Positions 43,516-52,025 of a stretch of DNA of 64,000 nt are shown here, piece by piece. A program made the translations under genes and the position numbers. Source of the stretch: Phormidesmis sp963710175 (GTDB lineage Bacteria > Cyanobacteriota > Cyanobacteriia > Phormidesmidales > Phormidesmidaceae); contig CAVPZC010000003.1 in NCBI GenBank assembly GCA_963710175.1, positions 310,001 to 374,000 on the forward strand. Reading direction: 5' to 3'. The notes beneath the pieces are model-generated. The model made no database searches and was not told the origin of the DNA. It worked only from the letters and a program-made list of their open reading frames with translations. Positions within the stretch are counted from its first letter, which is position 1; every line of letters begins with the position of its first letter.

Positions 43516-43659
43516 TTAGATTTCTTCCCACCCTGTATCTATATCCAATGCGTTGAGTTTTTGATTTTTTACAAACCGCTTTAGGCCACAAGCGCCAGCG
43601 AAGCCCATAGCACCTATTGCTGCTGGCGCTACCATAGCGACCATAACACCACCCATCAT
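43516..43659 (-). CDS. 47-residue glycine-rich membrane peptide or 3' part of a split gene
   Basis: From ATG 43659 (MMGGVMVAMVAPAAIGAMGF) to TAA at 43516. It is in the same frame as the HTH/glycine-zipper gene 3 bp upstream and continues its glycine-zipper pattern, then ends with basic KRFVKNQK and acidic DIDTGWEEI. AGGA lies 6 bp before the ATG, so independent translation is possible. The stop codon lies in the MITE target duplication. Either a nonsense mutation split one gene or two peptides are made. Confidence 0.6.
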   Translation of the reverse strand: MMGGVMVAMVAPAAIGAMGFAGACGLKRFVKNQKLNALDIDTGWEEI

Positions 43660-43662
43660 TGT

Positions 43663-44025
43663 TTATCCTATAGCCGCTAATCCTGAAGCAATCCCCGCTG
43701 CCGATAAGCCTGTTACTCCCATCATGTTGATAGCAAAAGTAATTCCTACAACGCCTACAGCTCCGACGCCAGCACCACCTGCCAACTCTAATATCTTCTC
43801 TTTCTGAGAGTTGGAGAACTTCGAGTACTGAGAGAATCCAGCAACGTCCATGATCTTCGCTTGGTTTATCATTTGGGTGGACGGAGATGTAAAACCATCC
43901 ATCAAGCGGTAGGTAGTTGCCTTAGAGCATCCAATAGCTTCAGCAAACTGCCAAGGCAATATCTTTTCTTGCTTCAAGAACTTGGAGAGCCAGGTACTGA
44001 AGGTTTCTTTATTGATTTCTTCCAT
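43663..44025 (-). CDS. HTH protein with glycine-zipper membrane tail (stops early)
   Basis: 120 residues. The N-terminus (about 10-60) is a Cro/C1-like HTH: ILPWQFAEAIGCSKATTYRL, MDGFTSPSTQMINQA. After a linker a GxxxG-rich segment starts (LELAGGAGVGAVGVVGITFA, GLSAAGIASGLAAIG) and is cut by TAA. The reading resumes in frame 3 bp later for another 47 residues of the same character. Related cyanobacterial proteins, from memory, carry the whole zipper in one chain. Such regulator-plus-pore designs recall bacteriocin-like or abortive membrane toxins, but no function is shown. Confidence 0.65.
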   Translation of the reverse strand: MEEINKETFSTWLSKFLKQEKILPWQFAEAIGCSKATTYRLMDGFTSPSTQMINQAKIMDVAGFSQYSKFSNSQKEKILELAGGAGVGAVGVVGITFAINMMGVTGLSAAGIASGLAAIG

Positions 44026-44209
44026 ATGTTCTTAATCTACGAAGTGAACCAACCAACGTTTGGGTCTTAGAATTCCCAAGCACAGGCAGGACATGGATTG
44101 ATTCTGTGCTAATACGTGTGCCTATTAAGTTCTGCTAGAAAGCCCATATGGTTACATCTCAACTGTAAAAAAAATTGAGTTTAGTCAGTGCGATCGCACT
44201 AAAACGTCA

Positions 44210-44626
44210 TCAAATAGACTCAGGATTCCAAAACTCCAAAGCGCTAAAAATGCTGAAGTCGCGAAAGTTGTATGTCCAGACAGGACAGCAGTATTGAAGC
44301 GCTGCCAGCATTACAGTGGCATCTTCAAGCGAACCTTGCCATTGCGGCAGCTGAGCCACAGCGGTTTGTAGTTGGCTGAAGGCTTCTAAATCCATGGTTA
44401 GGATGTGGAGGCTATCGTTCATTGCCAGCAAGGTGTTCTGAGCAACTGCCGGTCGAGTCCTTTGCAGCGGCCATTTATAGACCTCAAAGACGATAGGCAA
44501 TGGTGTCAATAAAAGGATGTTGCTCTCAATGAGTTGCCTAAAGCCATCAACACATTGCTTATGGTAGGTATCTTTAGCGTAGAACAGTGCGATTAGCGGG
44601 CCAGCATCAAGCACAATCTGCTTCAA
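44210..44626 (-). CDS. PIN-domain ribonuclease toxin (VapC-like)
   Basis: 138 residues. The PIN acidic residues are seen in IVLDAGPLIALFYAKD (Asp), PIVFEVYKWPL (Glu) and GSLEDATVMLAAL (Asp), and TYNFRDFSIF (Asp). PIN toxins cleave RNA with Mg2+. It overlaps the antitoxin stop by 4 bp, in the standard antitoxin-first order. Confidence 0.82.
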   Translation of the reverse strand: MKQIVLDAGPLIALFYAKDTYHKQCVDGFRQLIESNILLLTPLPIVFEVYKWPLQRTRPAVAQNTLLAMNDSLHILTMDLEAFSQLQTAVAQLPQWQGSLEDATVMLAALQYCCPVWTYNFRDFSIFSALEFWNPESI

Positions 44627-44838
44627 TCTTCAAAGTCCTCGGCGTGTTCAGTCGCCCCTCTCGGCGCATCCGTAACGATACCCGCGAGTGCTAGCAGCTT
44701 AGCGCCGTCTTTAGGCACGAGTCGAACCTGTAGCGCTTCTTGAATCAGCTCAGCCAGCGTTGCGGTCGGATAAGTTTCTAGGTAAGTAGTGAGCTGCTCA
44801 GCCAACTGGTCAGGCAGTTCAATGGTGAGCTGTGTCAT
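44623..44838 (-). CDS. RHH-type antitoxin partner of the PIN toxin
   Basis: 71 residues from ATG 44838 (MTQLTIELPDQLAEQLTTYL), which follows the fold of ribbon-helix-helix antitoxins: a short beta strand then helices. The frame can be read from 44862 but that adds only 8 non-conserved residues. It would bind its own promoter and neutralise the toxin. The C-terminus APRGATEHAEDFED is acidic, as expected for toxin binding. Confidence 0.78.
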   Translation of the reverse strand: MTQLTIELPDQLAEQLTTYLETYPTATLAELIQEALQVRLVPKDGAKLLALAGIVTDAPRGATEHAEDFED

Positions 44839-45024
44839 GCGATAGTTTTCCGTGCCTATCAAAAGGTTCAGATAGCGGGCTATGTAGGGATCGAGTCTGG
44901 TCTAAGCTTATCGCGGCGACAGGGCATTTATCTGTATTTGAAATGTGGGCTATTCAACTTTGCTAGCAGACAAATATAAAGGCTCACATTCCATAGACTG
45001 GCTTCCGTCTCAGCGATACCAATG

Positions 45025-46509
45025 TCATAGCTGAGCTGTCGGCTCTGGAATGGTGACATCAATCGGGGTAATCTCAGCGCCCAGAGTCGCTAGCGCCGGG
45101 TCTATTTCAGCCGTATTCCCCACTACGAGGGTAATGAGTTTTTCAGGCATCAGCGTTGCTTGAGCCGCCGCTAGCACCTGCTCAACGGTCGCACTTTCCA
45201 CCTGGTCTCTAAACTGAAAGACAAAATCCGACGGATAGTCGTAATATTCGTAGCGAATCAGCCGCGATAGCGTTTGATTCGGCGTCTGAAAATTGAACAC
45301 AAAGCTGTTCAGCACTGCGTCTTTGGCAAAGGCTAGCTCTGTTTCAGCAATCGGCTCTTGGCGCACTCTTTCCAGCTCTTTATACATAGACTGAATGAAA
45401 GGCACCGTCGCCTCAGATCGCGTTTGGCCGCCGCCAATAAATAGACCGTTATGGTCGTAGCGAGGGCTCCAAAAAGCGTAGACGCTATAGGCTAGCCCCT
45501 GGCGTGAGCGAATCTCATTAAACAGGCGTCCGCCAAAGCCATTCAGCGCTTCGTTAAGAATGGCCATCGGCGCATAGTAAGGGCTGCGCAGCTCTCCGCC
45601 AATGTGGCCAATTTGAATATAGCTCTGAGTGAGCTGAGGCTGGTCTACCACAAATAAACCAGCGGCCTGCTGCTCACCTGCTGGCGGCGCGTCTACTGCG
45701 GCTACCGAGTCTTTTGCTTGCCACTGGCCCAGCGTACTGCTAATCTGCGCCTTCATCTGCGCCGGATCAAAATCTCCTACGATTCCTAAAATGGTGTTTT
45801 CAGGCGTCAGCTCACGCTGGTAAAAATTCACCACGTCTTCGCGGCTGATATTTTCTAAGTTGGCGTACTCTACCGTGCGGGCGTAAGGGCTCTCGTCCCC
45901 ATAAATCAGCTTGCTAAATTCTCTCGAAACGATGCCATCAGGTGAGTCGTTACGGCGGGCGATGCCCCCAGCGGTGCGACTTTTGATTAGCGCTACTTGA
46001 TCTTCACTAAAGGCCGGATGGACAATTACATCAGCAAACAGATCAAAGACATCGGTAAGATCCTCACTCAGAGTAGAAAAACTGGCGCTGCCTGCCGTAT
46101 CGCTAATGCCCGTTTCTACAGAAGCCGCTCGCTGCTCTAGCATCTGATTGAGTTCATCGGGTGGATGACTGGCTGTCCCCCCCAAGCGCATGGCTTCTCC
46201 AACAATGTCCGATAGTCCTACCTGCTCTGGAGACACCAGGTAGCTGCCCGTGCGAAAAGTCGCCGAGCCACTCACCAGCGGCAAATCGTGGTCTTCCATC
46301 AGGTACACGACCAGGCCGTTGTCTAGCTGGTAGCGCTCGTACTCGGGTATCTGAATTTCTCCTAGAGGAGGAAAAACCAGTTCCTCGTAGGGCTTGGCTT
46401 CTATCGCCTGAGCAGGCTTAGACCAGCCTAAGGTCAGCAGCACTGAAAAGGTGGCAGCGGCTAAAAACAGCAGGGGGAAAAGTCGTTTGCGCCGGGAGAG
46501 TAAACCCAT
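45025..46509 (-). CDS. M16-family peptidase, non-catalytic partner
   Basis: 494 residues with a signal peptide (LFPLLFLAAATFSVLLTLG, cleaved after AQA). The M16 fold is clear (YQLDNGLVVYLMEDHDLPLV, IVGDFDPAQMKAQIS, GGRLFNEIRSRQGLAYSVYA with the Arg/Tyr substrate site), but the HxxEH zinc motif is replaced (SDIVGEAMRLGG). This fits the inactive subunit of heterodimeric M16B peptidases. It lies 86 bp downstream of the active partner and is exported to the periplasm. Confidence 0.88.
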   Translation of the reverse strand: MGLLSRRKRLFPLLFLAAATFSVLLTLGWSKPAQAIEAKPYEELVFPPLGEIQIPEYERYQLDNGLVVYLMEDHDLPLVSGSATFRTGSYLVSPEQVGLSDIVGEAMRLGGTASHPPDELNQMLEQRAASVETGISDTAGSASFSTLSEDLTDVFDLFADVIVHPAFSEDQVALIKSRTAGGIARRNDSPDGIVSREFSKLIYGDESPYARTVEYANLENISREDVVNFYQRELTPENTILGIVGDFDPAQMKAQISSTLGQWQAKDSVAAVDAPPAGEQQAAGLFVVDQPQLTQSYIQIGHIGGELRSPYYAPMAILNEALNGFGGRLFNEIRSRQGLAYSVYAFWSPRYDHNGLFIGGGQTRSEATVPFIQSMYKELERVRQEPIAETELAFAKDAVLNSFVFNFQTPNQTLSRLIRYEYYDYPSDFVFQFRDQVESATVEQVLAAAQATLMPEKLITLVVGNTAEIDPALATLGAEITPIDVTIPEPTAQL

Positions 46510-46595
46510 AGATTTTCTTGATGACTCGCTGATTGTTTAGGGGTGCTAAAGGGGGTGGGGCAGGCGTCGGTTTTTGAGCAGTGACTGCCTGATAT

Positions 46596-48398
46596 CTACT
46601 GGATAGTCGTAGGCACAGGGGTTGTTTCAGAGTTGGGGGGCTCGGCTGGAGGCGGGGTGTCAGAAGACTCGGAAGACGGCTCAGCAGCGGGCTCGGCAGT
46701 CTGGCCCTCAGCAGTCTGGCCCTCAGCAGTCTGGCCCATAGAGGGGTTGGCTGATGAGGCAGGATCAGCGGGTGCCTCAGTTGGCCCCGCGGGAGGGACT
46801 GGCGAGATATCGTCAGGAAGAGGAGCGGGCGAGGTGCTGCCAGCGGAGATCAGTTTGCCCACTGTCTGATTGTTCGGGCGGAAGGTCGCTTTGGCCACTC
46901 GCTGCACGTCGGCTGCTGTAACCGCTTCAATTGCCTGAATTTCTTCAAAGACGCTGCGCCAGTCGCCGGTTTTGGCTTCATATTCACTGAGCAAGCTGGC
47001 CATGCCCTGGTTTGAATCGAGCTGCTGTAGCAGACCCGCTCTAGCCTGGGTTTTTACTCTCTCTAGGGTGGCCTCGTCTACGGGCTCCTGCTGCAAGCGC
47101 GCTAGCTCAGCTTCTAGACCCACGGCCAGCTCTTCTACTGTGTGGCCCGGGGCAGTGAGGCCGTATAGCAGCAGGACGGTGGGCTGGCGATCGCCCGGAA
47201 AGCCATTAGCGCTGCCAATATCCAAAGCAATCTGCGGCTCTACCAAAGCCTTGTACAGGCGAGCGGTGCGTCCTCCCGTGAGAACGCTGTCAATCATCGC
47301 ATATACAACGTGGTCGGGATGGTTGATGCCCGGTCGGTGATAGCCTTCCAGATACCAGGGCTGCGATACCAGCTCTAGCGTAAAGCTATTCGGCTGCTGC
47401 TGCTGAGCCTCATTGACGACCAGCTCAGGCGGAACAGTACGGGACTGGTACCGGCCAAAATAGGCTTGGGCCAGCTGCTTTACCTGCTCAGGGTCAACAT
47501 CGCCAACGATGGCAGCTATCAGGTTGCTCGGGCCATAGTACTTATCAAAAAATGCCCGCACATCAGCTGGAGTGGCCTTACGCAGGTCTTCTGTATAGCC
47601 AATGGTGGGGCGACGGTAGGGGTTGTCAGTAAAGGCGACTTCTTCAAATCGCTCTACCATTTGGCCAATGGGTGAATTGTCTACCCGCATCCGACGCTCT
47701 TCTAAAATGACCTCTTTTTCTTTGTAAAATTCTCGAAAAACGGGGTCCAGAAAGCGCTCAGATTCTAATGAAAACCAAAGCTCTAGCTTGTTGGAAGGCA
47801 AATTGTAAAAGTAGCGAGTGGCATCGGCAGAAGTCGTCGCATTTAGCCCGGTGCCGCCAGCCTGCTCAATAATTTGACCAAACTTGTTTTGTTCGACGTA
47901 GCTCGCCGCTTCTGCCTGAATTTCTTCAAAGCGCGATCGCAGCTCAGCCATCTTCGCCTCGTCCCCGGCATTCTCTGCTACTAATAGCTGGTCAAAAACC
48001 TGGTCGAGCTGATCTAAAGCTTTTTTTTCAGCCGAGTAGTCGCGGGTGCCGATGCGACTAGTTCCTTTAAAGGCTAAATGCTCTAGGTAGTGAGCAATGC
48101 CCGTTTTGCCATCTTCCTCGTAGGCTGAACCGACATTGGCATAGAGCATCATTGAGGCGAGGGGAGCCTCGTGCTGCTCTAGCACGATAAACTTCATCCC
48201 ATTATCGAGAGTGAACTCGGTCACCTCTTCAGCAACCCGGTCTAAGTAGGGCTGAATCGAGCTGCCGCCCTGAGGGGCCGAACTAGGTGACTGGGCAAAG
48301 ACGGGCGGCGCAGCGGCGCTGATGCCAAACCAGCAGACCAGAAGAATAGCTAAAAACCGCAGTCGGTAGGAAAAGTCGGGGCGGCGGCGAAAACCCAT
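46596..48398 (-). CDS. M16-family zinc peptidase, catalytic partner
   Basis: 600 residues from ATG 48398 (MGFRRRPDFSYRL); the frame extends 8 residues further upstream. A signal peptide ends near VFAQ. GIAHYLEHLAFKGT gives the inverted zinc motif HxxEH (His103, Glu106, His107), and ILEERRMRVDNSP and a GNVDP-like VGDVDPEQVK follow. The Pro/Glu/Ala-rich tail contains three tandem GQTAE units (15-bp repeats). It pairs with the downstream inactive subunit to degrade peptides in the periplasm. Confidence 0.92.
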   Translation of the reverse strand: MGFRRRPDFSYRLRFLAILLVCWFGISAAAPPVFAQSPSSAPQGGSSIQPYLDRVAEEVTEFTLDNGMKFIVLEQHEAPLASMMLYANVGSAYEEDGKTGIAHYLEHLAFKGTSRIGTRDYSAEKKALDQLDQVFDQLLVAENAGDEAKMAELRSRFEEIQAEAASYVEQNKFGQIIEQAGGTGLNATTSADATRYFYNLPSNKLELWFSLESERFLDPVFREFYKEKEVILEERRMRVDNSPIGQMVERFEEVAFTDNPYRRPTIGYTEDLRKATPADVRAFFDKYYGPSNLIAAIVGDVDPEQVKQLAQAYFGRYQSRTVPPELVVNEAQQQQPNSFTLELVSQPWYLEGYHRPGINHPDHVVYAMIDSVLTGGRTARLYKALVEPQIALDIGSANGFPGDRQPTVLLLYGLTAPGHTVEELAVGLEAELARLQQEPVDEATLERVKTQARAGLLQQLDSNQGMASLLSEYEAKTGDWRSVFEEIQAIEAVTAADVQRVAKATFRPNNQTVGKLISAGSTSPAPLPDDISPVPPAGPTEAPADPASSANPSMGQTAEGQTAEGQTAEPAAEPSSESSDTPPPAEPPNSETTPVPTTIQ

Positions 48399-48483
48399 AG
48401 AACCTAAATTTCTGCAAAACACTGCTTACTAGCATAGGTTTTTTTGCAAGTTTTAGTGTGTTCTCAGTGTGACTAAACTTTTG

Positions 48484-48816
48484 TCAATAGTGCGGTTGGT
48501 CCTTAGGGATACTAGAAACAGCCAGGTGCCACTCGGAGCGCTGGCTGCGCTTGTAGGAGCTGAATCCGTTGAGGAGAGCAGCAACTACGCCGATGGTCAG
48601 GGCGATCGCTACGATGCCTTCAAGACGATCGCCCCCGCCAAAGACTGCTAAAAACCGACTGATCTGCACATAGCAGGGCTGAGCAATCGGGGCAACTGGC
48701 GAGGCTTGCAGTACTAACAAACCGCCCAGAAAAGACCCTAGAGTGAAAATTGAGAGCGCGAAGCTGACAATCAAACTCACCGCCAGCGACCGGAGAAAAT
48801 GTAATAAGGTAACCAT
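48484..48816 (-). CDS. Hypothetical membrane protein
   Basis: 110 residues with membrane segments at about 10-35 (AVSLIVSFALSIFTLGSFLG) and 66-84 (IVAIALTIGVVAALLNGF), joined by a loop with one Cys. The tail is basic and soluble. The family is not recognised. It precedes the M16 pair on the same strand but 85 bp separates them. Confidence 0.6.
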   Translation of the reverse strand: MVTLLHFLRSLAVSLIVSFALSIFTLGSFLGGLLVLQASPVAPIAQPCYVQISRFLAVFGGGDRLEGIVAIALTIGVVAALLNGFSSYKRSQRSEWHLAVSSIPKDQPHY

Positions 48817-48988
48817 AACGACTAAGTCATAGGTTTGAAGCTAGGCATGTCAGAATTAGACGTTGCAACGCTAGATTTCGACTACTGCCTACCGACTACC
48901 TTAAAGGATGGGTTTTGCGAACCGCTACGTCCTTGAGAAATCTTAAATTTTCATAAAACATCGTTGCTAAGTCGTGTAAACGATTCTC

Positions 48989-49783
48989 ATGAGCCGTTCT
49001 CCTCTTCCCGCTAATCTCACGATCTGGCTACAGCGGCTGCTAGCCGCTATTTTTCTAGGCGGGCAGGTGCTGATTCACGTCATATCCCGGCCTATTCACC
49101 GCCGTAATACCATCGAGCAGATGGCCGCTGTCGGGCCGCAGTCTCTCATTATTTCCCTGGTGACGGCGCTATTTGTAGCGATGGTCTTTACAATTCAGGT
49201 GGCCAGGGAGTTTATTAACTTCGGCGCGACAACGGCGATCGGCGGCATCTTAGCCCTTACCCTCGCACGCGAGCTAGCGCCTGTGCTCACAGCAGTCGTC
49301 CTTGCAGGACGGGTCGGGTCGGCCTTTGCCGCTGAAATTGGCACCATGCGAGTGACTGAGCAAATCGATGCGCTGCAAATGCTCAAAAGCGACCCAGTAG
49401 ACTATCTGGTAATTCCCCGCGTGATTGCCTGCGCCCTGATGCTGCCGCTGCTCAATATCCTGTCTTTTATCACGGGCATGATGGGCGGTTTGCTAGTCAC
49501 AACCACCTTCTACGGTATTTCTTCGAACGTCTTTATCAGTTCAGCTCGCAACTTTCTCACGATTTGGGACCTGGCCAGCTCCCTGATCAAAGCCCTGATT
49601 TTTGGTGTTCTGATCGCGGTTGTCGGCTCTAGCTGGGGGCTGACCACAACTGGCGGTGCAAAAGGCGTCGGCCAATCGACGACGACGGCTGTAGTCACCT
49701 CTCTACTGGCTATTTTTGTGACTAATTTTTTCCTATCCTGGCTGATGTTCCAGGGCACTGGCAGCGCCTTTATCGGCAATTAG
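48989..49783 (+). CDS. mlaE: MlaE-family lipid ABC transporter permease
   Basis: 264 residues with five or six membrane segments. Conserved MlaE/TGD1 motifs are FIQV-like FTIQVAREFINFGA, GGILALTLARELAPVLTAVVL, GRVGSAFAAEIGTMRVTEQI (signature helix), DPVDYLVIPRVIAC and GLTTTGGAKGVGQSTTTAVV. It moves phospholipids between inner membrane and envelope with an ATPase (MlaF) and MCE protein (MlaD), neither in this window. Followed after 51 bp by a DUF3119 gene, a common arrangement in cyanobacteria as I remember it. Confidence 0.92.
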   Translation: MSRSPLPANLTIWLQRLLAAIFLGGQVLIHVISRPIHRRNTIEQMAAVGPQSLIISLVTALFVAMVFTIQVAREFINFGATTAIGGILALTLARELAPVLTAVVLAGRVGSAFAAEIGTMRVTEQIDALQMLKSDPVDYLVIPRVIACALMLPLLNILSFITGMMGGLLVTTTFYGISSNVFISSARNFLTIWDLASSLIKALIFGVLIAVVGSSWGLTTTGGAKGVGQSTTTAVVTSLLAIFVTNFFLSWLMFQGTGSAFIGN

Positions 49784-49834
49784 CTGACATCTACCGCATT
49801 TCTAGCCGCGTTTTTAGCTTGAGAGGTAATTCAT

Positions 49835-50230
49835 ATGACAACGACACCAGCGACCTCGATGACGCTCGATCCTAGCTACAAGCTACCGATTGGCATTGTT
49901 TTGCTCTCCCTGCCGTTGCTGTTCATTCAGCTGGGCGTGGGGATTTTCTTGGCTTTGTTGGGTCTCTTTTTGCTTTATCAAACCAAGACCATTCGGATCG
50001 TTTTTACCGCCACCGATCTGGAGGTAAGGCGAAATGACAGCCTGCTCAGAACCTTTCCCTATGCCGAGTGGATGAACTGGCAGGTGTTTTGGCCATCCAT
50101 ACCGATTCTTTTTTACTTTAGAGAAGTTAACAGCATTCACTTTTTACCAGTGCTGTTCGCTCCGCAGCAGCTGCGCGAGTGCCTAGAAACCTACTGCGCT
50201 GACTGCACTACGGAGCGATCGCCCTCCTAA
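49835..50230 (+). CDS. DUF3119 family protein
   Basis: 131 residues with two N-terminal membrane segments (IGIVLLSLPLLFIQLGVGIF, LLGLFLLYQT) and a PH-like C-terminal part (LEVRRNDSLLRTFPYAEWMN, PILFYFREVNSIHFLPVLF). DUF3119 is restricted to cyanobacteria and plastids; its function is unknown. Downstream of mlaE on the same strand, it may assist lipid transport, but that is only context. Confidence 0.85.
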   Translation: MTTTPATSMTLDPSYKLPIGIVLLSLPLLFIQLGVGIFLALLGLFLLYQTKTIRIVFTATDLEVRRNDSLLRTFPYAEWMNWQVFWPSIPILFYFREVNSIHFLPVLFAPQQLRECLETYCADCTTERSPS

Positions 50231-50255
50231 CTGCCAAAGGCCCTAACTAAAGGCC

Positions 50256-50891
50256 CTAGCTAAATGTCTTAGGTTCGGTGCCGGCAAACAGGCGAGAGAT
50301 GTTGCTCTGATGGCGATAGATCACATAGCAGCCACCGGCGATCGCCAGCAAAACATAGGCCACCGGCTGCTGAATCATCAGCATAAAGACGGTCGCCGAT
50401 AGGGCCGCCGCAATCGACCCTACTGAAACCGTTCGAGACAGCCCTAAAGCCACCGCAAAAACCGCCGCCACGCCCAAACCGACCGGCCAGGATAGCGCCA
50501 GTAGCACGCCCAGTCCGGTCGCTGCCGACTTACCGCCAGTAAAGCCCAGCCATACCGACCTGCTGTGGCCTAGCAATGCCAAAAAAGCCGCTAGCATATG
50601 GATCCACGGTGCCCAACTCGCTGGCACCTGGCCGCGCAGCACCGTCGCTACCAGCCAGGCCATCCCCAAGACCGCCAGTATCCCCTTGATCAGGTCAATC
50701 AGCAGCGCGGCTGTCCCCGCCGTCTTACCCACTACCCGAAACACATTGGTCGCGCCCGTATTGCCCGAACCATGCTCTCGAATATCGACGCCCATCAGCG
50801 CCTTGGTCAGTAAAAAACCTGTTGGGATAGAGCCCAGTAAGTACGCCCCCAGCAGCCCCAGCAGCAATATCGCGATAGTAAACCCAGACAT
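50256..50891 (-). CDS. plsY: Glycerol-3-phosphate acyltransferase (acyl-phosphate type)
   Basis: 211 residues, all membrane segments (five expected). The three PlsY loops are visible: LLGSIPTGFLLTKALMGVDI, REHGSGNTGATNVFRVVGK (substrate phosphate) and GFTGGKSAATGLGVLLALSW. It adds acyl from acyl phosphate to glycerol 3-phosphate, the first step of phospholipid synthesis. It is 26 bp downstream of the DUF3086 gene, likely in the same operon. Confidence 0.95.
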   Translation of the reverse strand: MSGFTIAILLLGLLGAYLLGSIPTGFLLTKALMGVDIREHGSGNTGATNVFRVVGKTAGTAALLIDLIKGILAVLGMAWLVATVLRGQVPASWAPWIHMLAAFLALLGHSRSVWLGFTGGKSAATGLGVLLALSWPVGLGVAAVFAVALGLSRTVSVGSIAAALSATVFMLMIQQPVAYVLLAIAGGCYVIYRHQSNISRLFAGTEPKTFS

Positions 50892-50917
50892 GGCAGTGCT
50901 TGAATAGTCGTCCTAAA

Positions 50918-51898
50918 TTAGTAGTAGTCGTAGTCTGTAGATGGATTCGCTGGATCAGGGGCAAACCCTAACCACAGAGGAAACTGTAGCAGCGATAGGC
51001 TCACCTTCTCCTCCGCCTCATCCATGATTAAAAAAGGAATACGGCCACTATCTAGCAGGCGCTCAGCCCGCTGGGTCATAGGCTCAGATGCTTCAAACAG
51101 CATCACCCCTCGATTGGTGCCGAAGTCAGCGCGGGCAATGCCCAGGCAGTCTTGCAGCCAGCGCCGCCATTCGCCTAATCGCTCTGGTGTAGTGGCCAGC
51201 ACCAGCACGCACAGCCGCTGATCATAAATCGAGTACAGGCAAGAGATAGCAGCTGAAGCGACCAGCACATTTTGCAGACGGCTGCCCATACTTTTGACCG
51301 CACCGCGCCCGGCTTGAGTAAAAAACCAGTTGGAAACGCGATCTGCGTGAATCGGTTCAAAGGTGCGGCGCAGCTGCCAGGGCGGACCGTAGTAGTCAGG
51401 GCGAGTGCGATATTGATCGAGCAGACTGCTGATGCGATCGCGCTGCTCAGCAAACCGCTGGGCGGCCAGAGGGACTATCCCATTGTTTTCTGAAGCAGTA
51501 TCAACCGGCGCAGCAGGCGCGGCAGGCGCGGCAGATACACCGGGCGCTAAGTCAATCTGCTCAGCCGCCGCCGTCAGATCCTGAAGGCTGCCAACTAAAT
51601 ACTCTTTAAAGCCCTGTACGCGGATGGCAATATCTTGAGAAACCCCGGCAAAACTAGATCGCATTTCTGCCTCTAAGCGGTCTCTTCGCCGCTCTAGCTG
51701 CTCTACCTCTCGCTGCAAGTCACGCCGTCTGCTCTCAAGTTCTTGCAGCCCCTGACGCACCAGCTGATCAACATCTGCCTGCACCCCTGCCTGCCTGCGG
51801 TCGGAGCGCTGTAGGCCCAGTGGCGTGCGGGGCGGCGTACGGGCCGTCTCACCGCTGGCTTCTGTATTCTCAAAGGGAGTCGGTTCTTCTGGAGGCAT
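50918..51898 (-). CDS. DUF3086 domain protein
   Basis: 326 residues. A coiled coil (VDQLVRQGLQELESRRRDLQ, REVEQLERRRDRLEAEMRSS) comes first, then FAGVSQDIAIRVQGFKEYLV, an Ala/Pro linker, and a C-terminal globular domain (RPDYYGPPWQLRRTFEPI, CLYSIYDQRLCVLVLATTPE) with an acidic tail. Cyanobacteria-restricted family of unknown function. Between proC and plsY on the same strand. No signal peptide. Confidence 0.85.
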   Translation of the reverse strand: MPPEEPTPFENTEASGETARTPPRTPLGLQRSDRRQAGVQADVDQLVRQGLQELESRRRDLQREVEQLERRRDRLEAEMRSSFAGVSQDIAIRVQGFKEYLVGSLQDLTAAAEQIDLAPGVSAAPAAPAAPVDTASENNGIVPLAAQRFAEQRDRISSLLDQYRTRPDYYGPPWQLRRTFEPIHADRVSNWFFTQAGRGAVKSMGSRLQNVLVASAAISCLYSIYDQRLCVLVLATTPERLGEWRRWLQDCLGIARADFGTNRGVMLFEASEPMTQRAERLLDSGRIPFLIMDEAEEKVSLSLLQFPLWLGFAPDPANPSTDYDYY

Positions 51899-52025
51899 GG
51901 CACAGACTGTCGGGGCTGGTCAAAAGGGGTCAGGTCAGGCATCTTGTGAGGTCTGGAGTCTGGAGGCAAAAGCAGCTGAGCGCAGTCTCTCATGAGCCGG
52001 CAATGAGGGCAGTCAGCGGGCCTTT

